Shown piece after piece: positions 8,995 to 17,694 of a stretch of 64,000 nucleotides of DNA (its first letter is position 1; every line of letters begins with the position of its first letter). The DNA comes from Victivallales bacterium (GTDB taxonomy: Bacteria; Verrucomicrobiota; Lentisphaeria; Oligosphaerales; Oligosphaeraceae): NCBI GenBank assembly GCA_017535315.1, contig JAFXUD010000057.1, positions 51,109-115,108 on the forward strand, written 5' to 3'. The notes under the pieces were generated by a model that saw only the letters and a list, made by a program, of their open reading frames with translations, made no database searches and had not been told where the DNA came from. The translations under genes and the position numbers were made by a program.

Positions 8995-9329
8995 AGTATA
9001 ATGAGTTGCTTCTCCTATAAAAAGCGATGTGCCGAGCACAAGTTAGCGTTGGGATATTGGAGACAATCAGGTACTGGGCTTGGAGTGACTGATTGATAAT
9101 CCAATGAGAATACAGCGCAAAAAAGTTGATTTTAGGGAAAGGAGTAGTATTTTCCCTTTGGAGCTATATATTAATTACGCTTTATTCCCCAAGAGGGTAG
9201 TTTACGAAAGCCGCGCAGCGTGGGGGAAATATGCCCCTGAACTTAGCGCCCGCAAGGTCGCAACAAAAACGTTGCCGTTACCTAAGAGTTGCCATTATAG
9301 TTGCCATTATTTCTGGATAGAGGGCAAAA
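8995..9329. other. Intergenic, nothing assignable
   Basis: About 335 bp upstream of nfnA. I see no convincing gene, RNA or terminator; a 77-codon open frame here has no recognisable protein features. TTGCCATTATA/TTGCCATTATT is a short direct repeat at about 9290-9311. Confidence 0.5.
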
Positions 9330-10184
9330 ATGAATAGAATCCTCCTCAAACGACAGTTGTCCGAGAATGTGTTTCGCATGGATGTCGAGGCTCCTCTCAT
9401 TGCGAGGGAGCGCCGTGCGGGGCAGTTTATCATTCTGATGGTCGATGAGGCAATGGGCGAGCGCATTCCGCTGACCATCGCCGATGCAGATCCAGAGGCA
9501 GGTACCATTACCCTTATCTTCCAGACTGTCGGTGCAACGACAATCAAACTTTCGAAACTCAATGAGGGCGACAGCATCGCCGCGCTTTTGGGGCCGCTCG
9601 GCAAACCAACCTCCATTCGCGGGGAAAACGGGGAGGCTCCTGGACATGTGGTCTGCGTCGGCGGCGGCGTCGGCGTCGCCCCGATGCACCCGATTGCGAA
9701 GGCGCTGAAGGCGGCTGGAAACAAGGTGACCATCATCATGGGTGCGCGGAACATCTCGCTTTTTGTGATGGAGGAGGAGATGCGTGCCATTGCAGGGGAA
9801 AACCTGATTCTGGTGACCGACGACGGAAGTTCTGGACGCAAAGGGCTGGTTACCGATCCGCTCAAGGAGCTCTGCGAGGCGGGCTCCGTCGATGAGGTCA
9901 TCGCCATTGGTCCGCCCATCATGATGAAGTTCTGCTCGCTGACAACGCTTCCGTATCACATCAAGACGACGGTGTCGCTCAATACGATTATGATTGACGG
10001 AACTGGAATGTGCGGCGGATGCCGTATATCTGTCGGCGGAAAGACAAAGTTCGTCTGCGTTGACGGCCCTGAATTTGACGGGCACCAGGTCGATTGGGAT
10101 TTGATGATGAAGCGCATGGCTGCATTCAAGCCAATCGAAGCGGCGGCGCGTGAGCATGTCTGCAATCTGTATAAGGGAATCTGA
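9330..10184 (+). CDS. nfnA: NADH-dependent ferredoxin:NADP+ oxidoreductase small subunit (NfnA-like)
   Basis: A 284-residue FAD/NAD-binding protein of the dihydroorotate dehydrogenase electron-transfer subunit type. The FAD-binding RIPLTIAD is at about 51-58, a glycine-rich VCVGGGVGVAPMHP nucleotide motif at about 108-121, and the C-terminal [2Fe-2S] cysteines are C228, C231 and C243 (GMCGGCRISV and FVCVDG). Together with the next gene it fits NfnAB, the flavin-based bifurcating transhydrogenase that couples NADH and reduced ferredoxin to NADPH formation in anaerobes. The downstream gene starts 22 bp after the stop, consistent with an operon. The alternative name is SudB/GltB-like subunit. 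Confidence 0.88.
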   Translation: MNRILLKRQLSENVFRMDVEAPLIARERRAGQFIILMVDEAMGERIPLTIADADPEAGTITLIFQTVGATTIKLSKLNEGDSIAALLGPLGKPTSIRGENGEAPGHVVCVGGGVGVAPMHPIAKALKAAGNKVTIIMGARNISLFVMEEEMRAIAGENLILVTDDGSSGRKGLVTDPLKELCEAGSVDEVIAIGPPIMMKFCSLTTLPYHIKTTVSLNTIMIDGTGMCGGCRISVGGKTKFVCVDGPEFDGHQVDWDLMMKRMAAFKPIEAAAREHVCNLYKGI

Positions 10185-10206
10185 GCGATATAGGAAAATC
10201 AGTTTT

Positions 10207-11637
10207 ATGACGGCAAAAGAGAAAATGGCGATTCCGCCTCAGGCAATGCCTGAACAGGAGCCCGCTGTGCGGGCGCATAACATGAACGAGGTTGCTCTCG
10301 GTTTCACTGCCGAAATGGCAAAGATTGAGGCGTCCCGTTGCATCAATTGCGCAGCCAAACCCTGTATGCAGGGGTGCCCTGTGGCTGTGAATATCCCAGG
10401 TTTTCTGGCGAAGGCAGCCGAGGGTGATTTCAGCGGGGCTCTGGCGGTCATCAAGGAGACATCCCTGCTGCCAGCCGTCTGCGGGCGGGTTTGCCCCCAG
10501 GAAAAGCAATGCCAGAAGTTCTGCACGATGGGAAAACTTCTCAAAGACCCAGACAAGGCTGTCGGCATTGGGCGCGTGGAACGTTTTTGCGCGGATTATG
10601 TCCGTGAACAAGGGACGGAGGAGGCTGTTTCCTGCGCTCCCAGCACGGGGAAGCGGGTGGCTGTGATTGGTTCAGGCCCTGCCTCCATTACCTGTGCTGC
10701 GGATTGCGCCAAGGCGGGACATTCGGTGACCGTCTTTGAGGCCTTCCACAAATGCGGCGGCGTCCTGGTTTACGGCATTCCCGAATTTCGTCTGCCGAAA
10801 TCCATCGTCCAGCATGAGATAGACGGACTGAAGGCGATGGGGGTTCATATTGAGACCAACTACTGTGTTGGACGTACTCGCAAGCTGACCGATTTGATGA
10901 CGCAGGACGGCTATGATGCCGTGTTCGTCGGTACTGGTGCGGGACTTCCGAAGTTCATGGAGATAGAAGGCGAGAATCTTCTTGGTGTCTTCAGCGCCAA
11001 TGAATATCTCACGCGTGCCAACCTGATGAAGGCATATCTTGAGAATGAGGCGGACACGCCATTTTGGCATGGAAAGCGTGTGGCGGTTCTCGGCGGCGGC
11101 AATGTTGCAATGGATGCAAGCCGCATGGCGTTGCGCCTCGGTGCCGATAAGGTCTATTTGGTCTATAGGCGGAGCGAGGCGGAGATGCCTGCGAGAAAGG
11201 AGGAGGTTCACCATGCCCGCGAGGAGGGTGTCGAGTTCCTTATGCTGCAGAATGCCAAACGTATCATTGGCGATGATCAATCCAAGGTTATTGGCATGGA
11301 ATGCCTGAAATATGAGTTGGGCGAGCCCGATGCGTCGGGACGCCGTTCGCCTGTGCCGATTCCAGGCAGTGAGTTCACGCTGGATGTCGATACCGTTGTT
11401 GTGGCGGTCGGCAATGCATCCAATCCGCTGATTCCCGCGACAACTGAAGGACTGGAAATCGACAGGCGCGGAAACATCGTCGTCAATCCTGAAACGAACA
11501 TGACTTCCATTCCAGGCGTCTTTGCAGGCGGCGACATCGTCCTTGGCGCCGCCACGGTCATTCTTGCCATGGGAGAGGGACGACGAGCCGCCGCTGGAAT
11601 CTGCGATTATTTGAAACGCTCTGTATCCCAAGGGTAG
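10207..11637 (+). CDS. nfnB: NADPH-dependent glutamate synthase-like / NfnB large subunit
   Basis: A 476-residue flavoprotein of the GltD family. The N-terminal iron-sulfur cysteines are in RCINCAAKPCMQGCPV and CGRVCPQEKQCQKFC. FAD binding is shown by VAVIGSGPASITCA and NADP(H) binding by VAVLGGGNVAMDASRMA, with a second FAD motif in GVFAGGDIVLGA. I start at the ATG at 10207 because an AGGA lies just upstream and an earlier in-frame ATG would overlap nfnA and add an unrelated leader. Adjacent NfnA and homotetrameric-type GltA proteins together indicate the NfnAB bifurcating complex rather than true glutamate synthase. An imperfect inverted repeat (11617-11624/11686-11693) straddles the stop. 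Confidence 0.9.
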   Translation: MTAKEKMAIPPQAMPEQEPAVRAHNMNEVALGFTAEMAKIEASRCINCAAKPCMQGCPVAVNIPGFLAKAAEGDFSGALAVIKETSLLPAVCGRVCPQEKQCQKFCTMGKLLKDPDKAVGIGRVERFCADYVREQGTEEAVSCAPSTGKRVAVIGSGPASITCAADCAKAGHSVTVFEAFHKCGGVLVYGIPEFRLPKSIVQHEIDGLKAMGVHIETNYCVGRTRKLTDLMTQDGYDAVFVGTGAGLPKFMEIEGENLLGVFSANEYLTRANLMKAYLENEADTPFWHGKRVAVLGGGNVAMDASRMALRLGADKVYLVYRRSEAEMPARKEEVHHAREEGVEFLMLQNAKRIIGDDQSKVIGMECLKYELGEPDASGRRSPVPIPGSEFTLDVDTVVVAVGNASNPLIPATTEGLEIDRRGNIVVNPETNMTSIPGVFAGGDIVLGAATVILAMGEGRRAAAGICDYLKRSVSQG

Positions 11638-11707
11638 GTTTCGGCTATCAAAGAAGCATTGTTGCCTTCCCTTTTGGGTGGGAAAACAGAGCGATTGCTG
11701 AAAAACG

Positions 11708-12460
11708 TCACTTCAATTTCATGAAGGCGCAAGCGTTGTTGTAGAAGACATCCTCAAGCTGGCTGTCGTTTAGGCCGCAGGAGAGGACGCGCTGGATTTC
11801 CACGCTTGGATGGTGGAAGGGGGAGTCAATGCCGAACATGACGCGGTTGGAACCGACACAGTTGTAGGCGTTTTTGATTTGGCATCCCATGGGCATCCCT
11901 GAAACCTCCAGGAAGAGATTGTCGTATTTCTTCGCCATGTTGATGCTGCCTTCGATATAGACGCCGTGCCCGTGGCCCATGTGGATCATGACGATGGGTA
12001 TGTCGGGGTGGCGTTCGGCAAGCAGGCCGATCTGCCAGGGAAGGGAGAACGGGGGATGGCCGCAGTGGATGAAGACAGGCTTCGTATATTTGCGTGCTAT
12101 CTCCATAATGGGGTCCACCATGGGGGAATCGGCGGTGAAGCCGTCAAATAGCGGCTGCATCTTCACGCCTGCGAAATCGTAGTCGCGCAGGTAGTGTTCA
12201 AGGTCATCGTAGGCGGGCTGCCCCAGGTTGGCGTTGACCCAGTAGAGGGGGATGATTTTGTCGGGCATCTGGCGGTAGGCTTCCAGCAGCTCGGCGTTTA
12301 GGCAGGCTGCCGCTGGGCAGAGGATGGTCTTTTCAATGTTGTACTCCTGCATCTGCTCTGCGAGCATCTTGGTATCGAAGTTGACATTGAACGGGCTGCC
12401 GAAGGCTCCAATATGGGAGTGGGCGTCAATCTTCTTGAATTGTGCGAATGGATTGCTCAT
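11708..12460 (-). CDS. Amidohydrolase 2 family metal-dependent hydrolase
   Basis: A 250-residue TIM-barrel hydrolase. Metal-binding features are KIDAHSHIG (His14, His16), PVFIHCGHPPF, MIHMGHGHG and the late Asp in MFGIDSPFHH, the layout of the amidohydrolase-related (PF04909) family. Its start codon overlaps the trpA stop by 4 bp, so it is the translationally coupled last gene of the tryptophan operon. What a decarboxylase- or hydrolase-type enzyme does there is not evident; members of the family act on aromatic carboxylates, so removal or salvage of an aromatic intermediate is possible but unproven. Confidence 0.8.
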   Translation of the reverse strand: MSNPFAQFKKIDAHSHIGAFGSPFNVNFDTKMLAEQMQEYNIEKTILCPAAACLNAELLEAYRQMPDKIIPLYWVNANLGQPAYDDLEHYLRDYDFAGVKMQPLFDGFTADSPMVDPIMEIARKYTKPVFIHCGHPPFSLPWQIGLLAERHPDIPIVMIHMGHGHGVYIEGSINMAKKYDNLFLEVSGMPMGCQIKNAYNCVGSNRVMFGIDSPFHHPSVEIQRVLSCGLNDSQLEDVFYNNACAFMKLK

Positions 12461-13221
12461 TTGATGCCTCTCAGTAATTCCGCTGTAAACTCTGCCGCCG
12501 CCTCAACGGACTCGGAAGTGGCCTTGACGAAGCCTGAACCCGAAATGACACCGTCGGCTGCGGTTGCGGCTGCGTGCGCGGCCTCTGCGGAGGCGATGCC
12601 GAAGCCTGCCGCCACGGGCAGCGAAGTGTGACGCTTGATCATAGCGATGTGTTCGGCGACATCGGGTGGCAGTTCATTTCGTGCTCCCGTGACGCCTGCG
12701 ACGTTGATGTAATAGACGAAGCCCGTCATGCCCTCGACAATCTGAGCGACGCGCTCTTCTGGCGTAAGCGGCGACACCAGCGGGATGATGTGAAGGCCAT
12801 GCTTGCGCGCGGGTGCGAGGAGTTCCTCGCGCTCTTCCAATGGGAGATCGACGGGCAGGATGCCATCGACGCCCGCTGCCGCCAGTTGTGCGCAGACGTT
12901 TTCATAGCCCAGGTGCAGGAGCGGGTTCATGTAGCTGAAGAGAATCAGCCCGACTTTCGGATAGCGTGCGCGAATGCGTGCCGCAAACGCGATGACCTTG
13001 TTCAGGGTCATGCCGCCTTGGAGGGCGACCTGCGATGCGGCGGCGATGACGGGACCATCCGCCATGGGATCGGAGAAGGGGACGCCTAGCTCGATGATGT
13101 CCGCCCCCTTGTCGATGGCGGCGCAAACGGCTTTTTCGCACTGCTCTTCGGTGGGGTAGCCGACGCTGGTAAAGATGACAAGCGGCTTTTTTGCCGCGAA
13201 GATATTAGTTATTCTGTCCAT
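12457..13221 (-). CDS. trpA: Tryptophan synthase alpha chain
   Basis: A 254-residue TIM-barrel enzyme that cleaves indole-3-glycerol phosphate to indole, which is channelled to TrpB. The catalytic glutamate lies in IIELGVPFSDPMADGPVI (about 42-59). SYMNPLLHLGYE and the phosphate-binding VAAGFGIASAE and VISGSGFVK segments are present. Length is slightly short but normal for the family. The gene overlaps the downstream amidohydrolase by 4 bp. It is separated from trpB by 124 bp holding an unusual palindrome, in contrast to the usual close coupling of trpBA. Confidence 0.95.
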   Translation of the reverse strand: MDRITNIFAAKKPLVIFTSVGYPTEEQCEKAVCAAIDKGADIIELGVPFSDPMADGPVIAAASQVALQGGMTLNKVIAFAARIRARYPKVGLILFSYMNPLLHLGYENVCAQLAAAGVDGILPVDLPLEEREELLAPARKHGLHIIPLVSPLTPEERVAQIVEGMTGFVYYINVAGVTGARNELPPDVAEHIAMIKRHTSLPVAAGFGIASAEAAHAAATAADGVISGSGFVKATSESVEAAAEFTAELLRGIK

Positions 13222-13232
13222 ATTTTTGCCTT

Positions 13233-13388
13233 GGAGGTAATTTCAAAACTAGTGTGAAATGCGCTATGAGATGGGCGCAGTGGCTAAGGCAACGGCTCGA
13301 AGCCGCACTTTCGTGCGGCGAGAGGCGTTGCCAACGGCAATGGGTTCATGTCGACGCGCATTTCGATAATCGTTTTGAAATTACCTCC
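13233..13388. repeat. Long imperfect palindrome spanning the trpB 3' end
   Basis: The outer arms are a perfect 17-bp inverted repeat, GGAGGTAATTTCAAAAC (13233-13249) and its complement (13372-13388). Nested inside are GAAATGCGC/GCGCATTTC, AAGGCAACG/CGTTGCC and a GCCGCACTTTCGTGCGGC hairpin, so the whole 156 bp can fold into one long stem. The right arm lies inside the last codons of trpB (stop at 13346). No clear target duplication is visible. The arm sequence GTTTTGAAATTACCTC also reads across the target site of the MITE-like copy at 30217-30473. Confidence 0.8.
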
Positions 13389-14548
13389 CTGTACTTTCTG
13401 ATGTTGTCCATGTCTTTGTCACCGCGTCCCGAGAGGTTGACGACGATGATGTGGTCTTTGTCATGTTTGGGTGCCTCGCGGATGGCGTAGGCAAGAGCGT
13501 GCGAGCTTTCGAGCGCGGGTATGATGCCCTCGTAGCGGCAGAGTGCATCGAAGGCGGCGATGGCTTCGTCATCGTTGGCGACCACATAGCGTGCCAGTTT
13601 CTGGTCGGCGAGGTAGCAGTGTTCGGGGCCGACACCCGAGTAGTCCAGCCCTGCGGAGACGGAGTAGGTGTCGAGCATCTGTCCGTTTTCATCCTGCAGG
13701 AAGTAGGCCTTCATGCCGTGGAGGATGCCGACCTTGCCGCCGTTGATGGAGGCGGCGTGCTGGCCTGTAGCGATGCCTAGGCCACCCGCTTCCACGCCAA
13801 CGCGAAGCACCTCTGGAGTGTCCTCAAAGCCCGCGAACATGCCGATGGCGTTGGAGCCGCCGCCGACGCAGGCAACAACCTCGTCGGGGAGGCGTCCGCA
13901 CATTTCAAGGCACTGTTTGCGCGTTTCCTTGCCGATGACGGACTGGAAATCCTTGACGAGCATGGGGTAAGGGTAGGGTCCCGCAGCCGTGCCGATGAGA
14001 TAGAAGGTGGTGTCGCTGCAGGAGGCCCACACACGGAGAGCCGCGTTCATGGCGTCCTTGAGGGTGGCACCGCCTTCATCGATGGAGCGGACGGTCGCGC
14101 CGAGGGCATGCATTCTATCGACATTTGGTGCTTGGCGCGCCACATCGACGCTTCCCATGAAAATCTCGCACTCCATGCCGAAGAGGGCGGCGACGGTGGC
14201 GGTGGCGACACCGTGCATACCCGCGCCTGTTTCGGCGATGAGCTTTTTCTTGCCCATTCGTTGCGCCAGCAGTGCCTGCCCCATCGTGTTGTTGATTTTG
14301 TGGGCACCCGTGTGGTTGAGGTCTTCGCGCTTGAGGAAGATGCGCGCCCCGCCCAGGTGCTCGGAGAGTCTCTTCGCATAGTAGAGCGGTGATTCACGCC
14401 CCACATAGTGGACGAGCAGATCGTTCAGCTCTGCTCGGAACGCAAGGTCTTCACGCGCCGCCAGATAGGTTTTCTCCAGCTCGCGCAGCGCGCCTGTAAG
14501 TGTTTCGGGGACATACTGTCCACCGTAGATGCCATAGTGTGTGTTCAT
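13346..14548 (-). CDS. trpB: Tryptophan synthase beta chain
   Basis: A 400-residue PLP enzyme that condenses indole with serine. The N-terminus [13 protein letters not shown] is standard. The Schiff-base lysine is in [14 protein letters not shown], the [14 protein letters not shown] segment follows, the phosphate loop is [12 protein letters not shown], and [12 protein letters not shown] marks the usual C-terminus. About 18 residues after that are encoded by the right side of the 156-bp palindrome and look like an added tail. The start has no Shine-Dalgarno-like sequence: the bases upstream are the TTAGTGR heptamer array. Confidence 0.96.
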   Translation of the reverse strand: MNTHYGIYGGQYVPETLTGALRELEKTYLAAREDLAFRAELNDLLVHYVGRESPLYYAKRLSEHLGGARIFLKREDLNHTGAHKINNTMGQALLAQRMGKKKLIAETGAGMHGVATATVAALFGMECEIFMGSVDVARQAPNVDRMHALGATVRSIDEGGATLKDAMNAALRVWASCSDTTFYLIGTAAGPYPYPMLVKDFQSVIGKETRKQCLEMCGRLPDEVVACVGGGSNAIGMFAGFEDTPEVLRVGVEAGGLGIATGQHAASINGGKVGILHGMKAYFLQDENGQMLDTYSVSAGLDYSGVGPEHCYLADQKLARYVVANDDEAIAAFDALCRYEGIIPALESSHALAYAIREAPKHDKDHIIVVNLSGRGDKDMDNIRKYREVISKRLSKCAST

Positions 14549-14551
14549 GGT

Positions 14552-14742
14552 GTAGTGATTAGTGACTAGTGATTAGTGAAGTGGTTAGTGATTAGTGGTT
14601 AGTGATTAGTGGTTAGTGGTTAGTGATTAGTGGTTAGTGATTAGTGGTTAGTGATTAGTGAAGTGATTAGTGAAGTGATTAGTGAAGTGATTAGGGGCTA
14701 GGGATTAGTTTCTAACCACTAACCACTAATCACTAACCACTA
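14552..14742. repeat. TTAGTGA/TTAGTGG heptamer minisatellite with inverted end
   Basis: About 190 bp of tandem TTAGTGA and TTAGTGG units (with AAGTGA variants) on the plus strand, ending in the inverse orientation (CTAACCACTAACCACTAATC), so the transcript can form a hairpin. It fills the trpF-trpB gap inside the trp operon and directly abuts the trpB start. Related arrays occur at 31915-31993 and 56834-56918. Confidence 0.9.
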
Positions 14743-14745
14743 TGC

Positions 14746-15354
14746 CTACAATATACCACCTGAATCCTTGTTAAGCAAGGTGGCGACACGCTTGATTTTG
14801 CCGTGGTCTTTGATGCCTGGGGCGGCTTCGACACCGCCTGCGAGGTCGATTCCGACGGGATGGACGGCATCGATGGCAGATTGGATATTGTCTGGCGAGA
14901 GGCCGCCAGCCAGCAGGATGGGACGCATTTGCGCCAGTTGCGCTGCACGTGTCCAGTTGCAGGGCTTGCCAGTGCCGCCACCTGAATCCGCTACGATCAT
15001 CTCGGCTGGGTAAGCAATCGCCAACGAAAAGTCATCCAGTGTGTTCAGATTGAATGCCTTCCAGATGCGCGTGCCTGTGATACGCGAAGCGTATTCAGGC
15101 GGCTCGCTGCCATGTAGCTGCACGGCATACGGGTGGATGGCGTCGATGACATCCTGTAGTGCCTCCAGCTCCATATCCCGCACGACGAGCACGCTGTGGG
15201 CGGTTGGCGCGGCGGCGAAGATGCGTGCGGCTTGTTCAGGCGTTACCTGGCGTTTGGAGCCAGGTACGATGATGGCGCCGATGAAATCGACGTGAGCGGA
15301 GGCTGCGCATTGTGCGTCCTCTTCACGGGTGATTCCACAGATTTTCAGCAGCAT
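14746..15354 (-). CDS. trpF: Phosphoribosylanthranilate isomerase
   Basis: A 202-residue TIM barrel that isomerises N-phosphoribosylanthranilate to CdRP. The N-terminal LLKICGITREEDAQ carries the catalytic Cys, VDFIGAIIVPGSKRQV is the second conserved block, and the C-terminus has ILLAGGLSPDN and GIDLAGGVEAAPGIKD (phosphate binding, catalytic Asp region). It overlaps trpC by 10 bp, implying translational coupling. Its stop is 3 bp from the heptamer minisatellite. Confidence 0.95.
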   Translation of the reverse strand: MLLKICGITREEDAQCAASAHVDFIGAIIVPGSKRQVTPEQAARIFAAAPTAHSVLVVRDMELEALQDVIDAIHPYAVQLHGSEPPEYASRITGTRIWKAFNLNTLDDFSLAIAYPAEMIVADSGGGTGKPCNWTRAAQLAQMRPILLAGGLSPDNIQSAIDAVHPVGIDLAGGVEAAPGIKDHGKIKRVATLLNKDSGGIL

Positions 15355-16115
15355 AGCAGCTCCTTCAGGGCCAAGCCTGGATGTTCTGCACGCATGAGGG
15401 TTTCGCCGATGAGGAAGCCGTGTGCGCCTGCCGCCGTCAGCATATCCATGTCTGTACGGGTGCGCACGGCGCTTTCGGCGATGGCAATGCGGTCAGAAGG
15501 AATCGTGCGGATGAGAGCCGCCGAATGGTCGAGCGAGGTGCTGAAGGTCTTGAGGTCGCGCGCGTTGACGCCGACCAAATCCGCCTGTACGGCCACCTCC
15601 AGTTCAGTTTCATTGTGTGCCTCGCCCAGAACGTCTAGTCCAAGGGAGTGTGCAAAGGCAAGCAGCTTGGCGAACTCCTCAGGCGAGAGCATGGCTGCGA
15701 TGAGCAGGATGCAGGAAGCTCCGTATGCCTTGGCCTCCAGAATCTGGTATTCATCGAAGATGAAGTCCTTGCGCAGTAAGGGGAGGTTGACCGCCTTGGC
15801 CGCCAGCGATAGATTCGATTCGCTGCCGAGGAAGTAGTTGGGTTCCGTGAGCACGGAGAGTGCCGTGGCTCCGTTCTGCGCCAACTCGACGGCCAGCGTC
15901 GGCACATCCAGATTCTCGCGGATAAGCCCCTTCGACGGCGAGGCCTTCTTCAACTCGGCAATGACATGCAAGCCTGTTGTGCGGAAAGCTTCTGCGAAAC
16001 GTGGACGCGCAGGGGCATTGGCGGCCAGTGCCTCCAGCGTCTCACGGTGCAGGGTGAGCTTGCGCTCTTCCAGACGGGGGCGCAGCTTGGCAACGATTTC
16101 GGCGAGGATGCTCAT
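15345..16115 (-). CDS. trpC: Indole-3-glycerol phosphate synthase
   Basis: A 256-residue TIM barrel catalysing ring closure of CdRP. Diagnostic stretches are VIAELKKASPSKGLI (catalytic Lys), LSVLTEPNYFLGS, LLRKDFIFDEYQI (catalytic Lys and Glu region), LGVDVLGEAHNETEL-like LDVLGEAHNETELE, VGVNARDLKTF, and the C-terminal GFLIGETLMRA. It overlaps trpD by 4 bp at its start and trpF by 10 bp at its end. It is monofunctional, unlike the TrpCF fusion of enterobacteria. Confidence 0.95.
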   Translation of the reverse strand: MSILAEIVAKLRPRLEERKLTLHRETLEALAANAPARPRFAEAFRTTGLHVIAELKKASPSKGLIRENLDVPTLAVELAQNGATALSVLTEPNYFLGSESNLSLAAKAVNLPLLRKDFIFDEYQILEAKAYGASCILLIAAMLSPEEFAKLLAFAHSLGLDVLGEAHNETELEVAVQADLVGVNARDLKTFSTSLDHSAALIRTIPSDRIAIAESAVRTRTDMDMLTAAGAHGFLIGETLMRAEHPGLALKELLCC

Positions 16116-17116
16116 GCGCGGCTAGCCTCCACCATCTTGTTCAGCTTGCAAAGCGCTGCTCCCGAGTCGATGGATTGTTCCGCCAGCGGGATACACTCCT
16201 GAAGGCTTTTGCCAAGTCCCGCAACGAAGCAGGTGGCAGCAGCGTTCAGCACCACCATGCCACGCTTCGCCGTGTGGTCTTTCCCCTCAAGGATATCCCG
16301 CAGGATTCGTGCATTCTCAGCAGGTGTCCCGCCCGCGATGCTGCCTTGATGCTCTTCAGCGGGCAGCAGTTCTTCAGGATGCAGGGTGCCGAATGTGATT
16401 TCACCATTGTCAATCATGGCATAGTCGGTTGCAGTAAGGGAGGAGATTTCGTCAAGGCCATCCTGGCTATGCACCACCAAGGCGCGTTTGGTGCCAAGTT
16501 TACGGAGGGTTTCCGCGAAGAGCGGAATGAGACGCGAGTTCCACACGCCCAGCACAATGCCCTCGGCATTGGCGGGATTCGTGAGCGGTCCCAGCAGGTT
16601 GAAGATGGTGTGGACACCGAGGTACTTGCGCAACGGGGCAACCTTGCCCATGGTGGGGTGCAAGGCACGTGCAAAAAGGAAGCCAATGCCGTTTTCATGG
16701 ATGGAACGCTCGACGACCGCTGGTGTTGCATCCAAGTTGTAGCCCAGCTCCGCCAGCACGTCCGCCGCTCCGCTTTTGCCTGAAACGGCGCGATTTCCGT
16801 GTTTGGCGATGGTCGCGCCCGCGCCAGCCGCCACGAAGGCTGCGGTAGTGGAGACATTGAAGGAGACACCGCCGTCGCCCCCTGTGCCGACTACATCGAC
16901 GCAGGGCTTGTTGACGTTGACGTGGGTGACGTGTTCGCGCAGGTAGCGTGCCGCGCCCGTAAGCTCCTCGGCGCTTTCTCCCTTCATCTCAAGGGCAGCC
17001 AGCAGTGCGCCTGCCTGGGCGTAGTTGTCAGTGTCGGCCAGAAGTGAAAGCATGTGTGCAGCTTCCGCCTCGGTCAGATTCTCCCCATGCATGATTTTTT
17101 GAAGCAGTTCTTTCAT
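16112..17116 (-). CDS. trpD: Anthranilate phosphoribosyltransferase
   Basis: A 334-residue enzyme transferring phosphoribose from PRPP to anthranilate. The PRPP-binding glycine-rich VVGTGGDGGVSFNVST is at about 80-95, followed by AKHGNRAVSGKSGAAD. FLFARALHPTMGKVAPLR and FNLLGPLTNPANA are the anthranilate-site blocks. The gene sits 5 bp after trpG and overlaps trpC by 4 bp. TrpD and TrpG are separate proteins here, not fused. Confidence 0.95.
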   Translation of the reverse strand: MKELLQKIMHGENLTEAEAAHMLSLLADTDNYAQAGALLAALEMKGESAEELTGAARYLREHVTHVNVNKPCVDVVGTGGDGGVSFNVSTTAAFVAAGAGATIAKHGNRAVSGKSGAADVLAELGYNLDATPAVVERSIHENGIGFLFARALHPTMGKVAPLRKYLGVHTIFNLLGPLTNPANAEGIVLGVWNSRLIPLFAETLRKLGTKRALVVHSQDGLDEISSLTATDYAMIDNGEITFGTLHPEELLPAEEHQGSIAGGTPAENARILRDILEGKDHTAKRGMVVLNAAATCFVAGLGKSLQECIPLAEQSIDSGAALCKLNKMVEASRA

Positions 17117-17121
17117 AGCCC

Positions 17122-17694
17122 TTACCCCCTGCAGATGTTCAGAAAGTTCATAAGTTGTTGGCGGCCAAACTCGGACATGATGGATTCTGGATGGTATTGG
17201 ATGCCCTCGATGGGAAGCTCCTTGTGGCGCAGACCCATGACCTCGCCGTCATCGGAGTGCGCAGTGACCTCCAGGCAGTCGGGCAGGGTGGCCTCCTCTA
17301 CGGCCAGCGAGTGGTAGCGTACCACCTTGATGTTCTGCGGAATGCCCTGAAAGAGCCCCTTGCCGTCGTGCTGAATGGGGGAGAGTTTGCCATGCATGAT
17401 GCGCTTTGCGGAGATGACCCTCCCGCCAAAGGCGTACCCGATGGCCTGGTGGCCCAGGCAGACGCCCATCATCGGGATGCGCCCAGCAGCCGCCTGAATG
17501 AGTTCCAGCAGGCAGCCCGCGTTTTCAGGGCGGCTGGGACCAGGCGAGAGCAGAATGCCTTCTGGCTGCATCGCCAGTATCGCCTGAACGGAGATTTCAC
17601 GGTTGCGCTCGACCACCATCTCTGCGCCCAAAGTACCCAGTAGGTGGACGAGATTGTAGGTGAATGAATCGTAGTTGTCAAGAACGAAGATCAT
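17122..17694 (-). CDS. trpG: Anthranilate synthase component II (glutamine amidotransferase)
   Basis: A 190-residue class I glutamine amidotransferase that feeds ammonia to TrpE. The N-terminus IFVLDNYDSFTYNLVHLLG is typical. The nucleophile Cys is in MGVCLGHQAIGYAFGG, and the His/Glu pair is in GIQYHPESIMSEFG near the C-terminus. LSPGPSRPENAG forms the oxyanion region. It overlaps trpE by 4 bp. In the absence of a pabB-type neighbour, the trp assignment is clear from context. Confidence 0.95.
   Translation of the reverse strand: MIFVLDNYDSFTYNLVHLLGTLGAEMVVERNREISVQAILAMQPEGILLSPGPSRPENAGCLLELIQAAAGRIPMMGVCLGHQAIGYAFGGRVISAKRIMHGKLSPIQHDGKGLFQGIPQNIKVVRYHSLAVEEATLPDCLEVTAHSDDGEVMGLRHKELPIEGIQYHPESIMSEFGRQQLMNFLNICRG

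Noticed and set aside
9104..9337. 77-codon frame upstream of nfnA
   Set aside because: Low-quality composition, overlaps the nfnA start, no recognisable features.
14552..14742. CRISPR array
   Set aside because: Units are contiguous heptamers without spacers. The same holds for the 21-bp and 73-bp arrays, and no cas genes are present.
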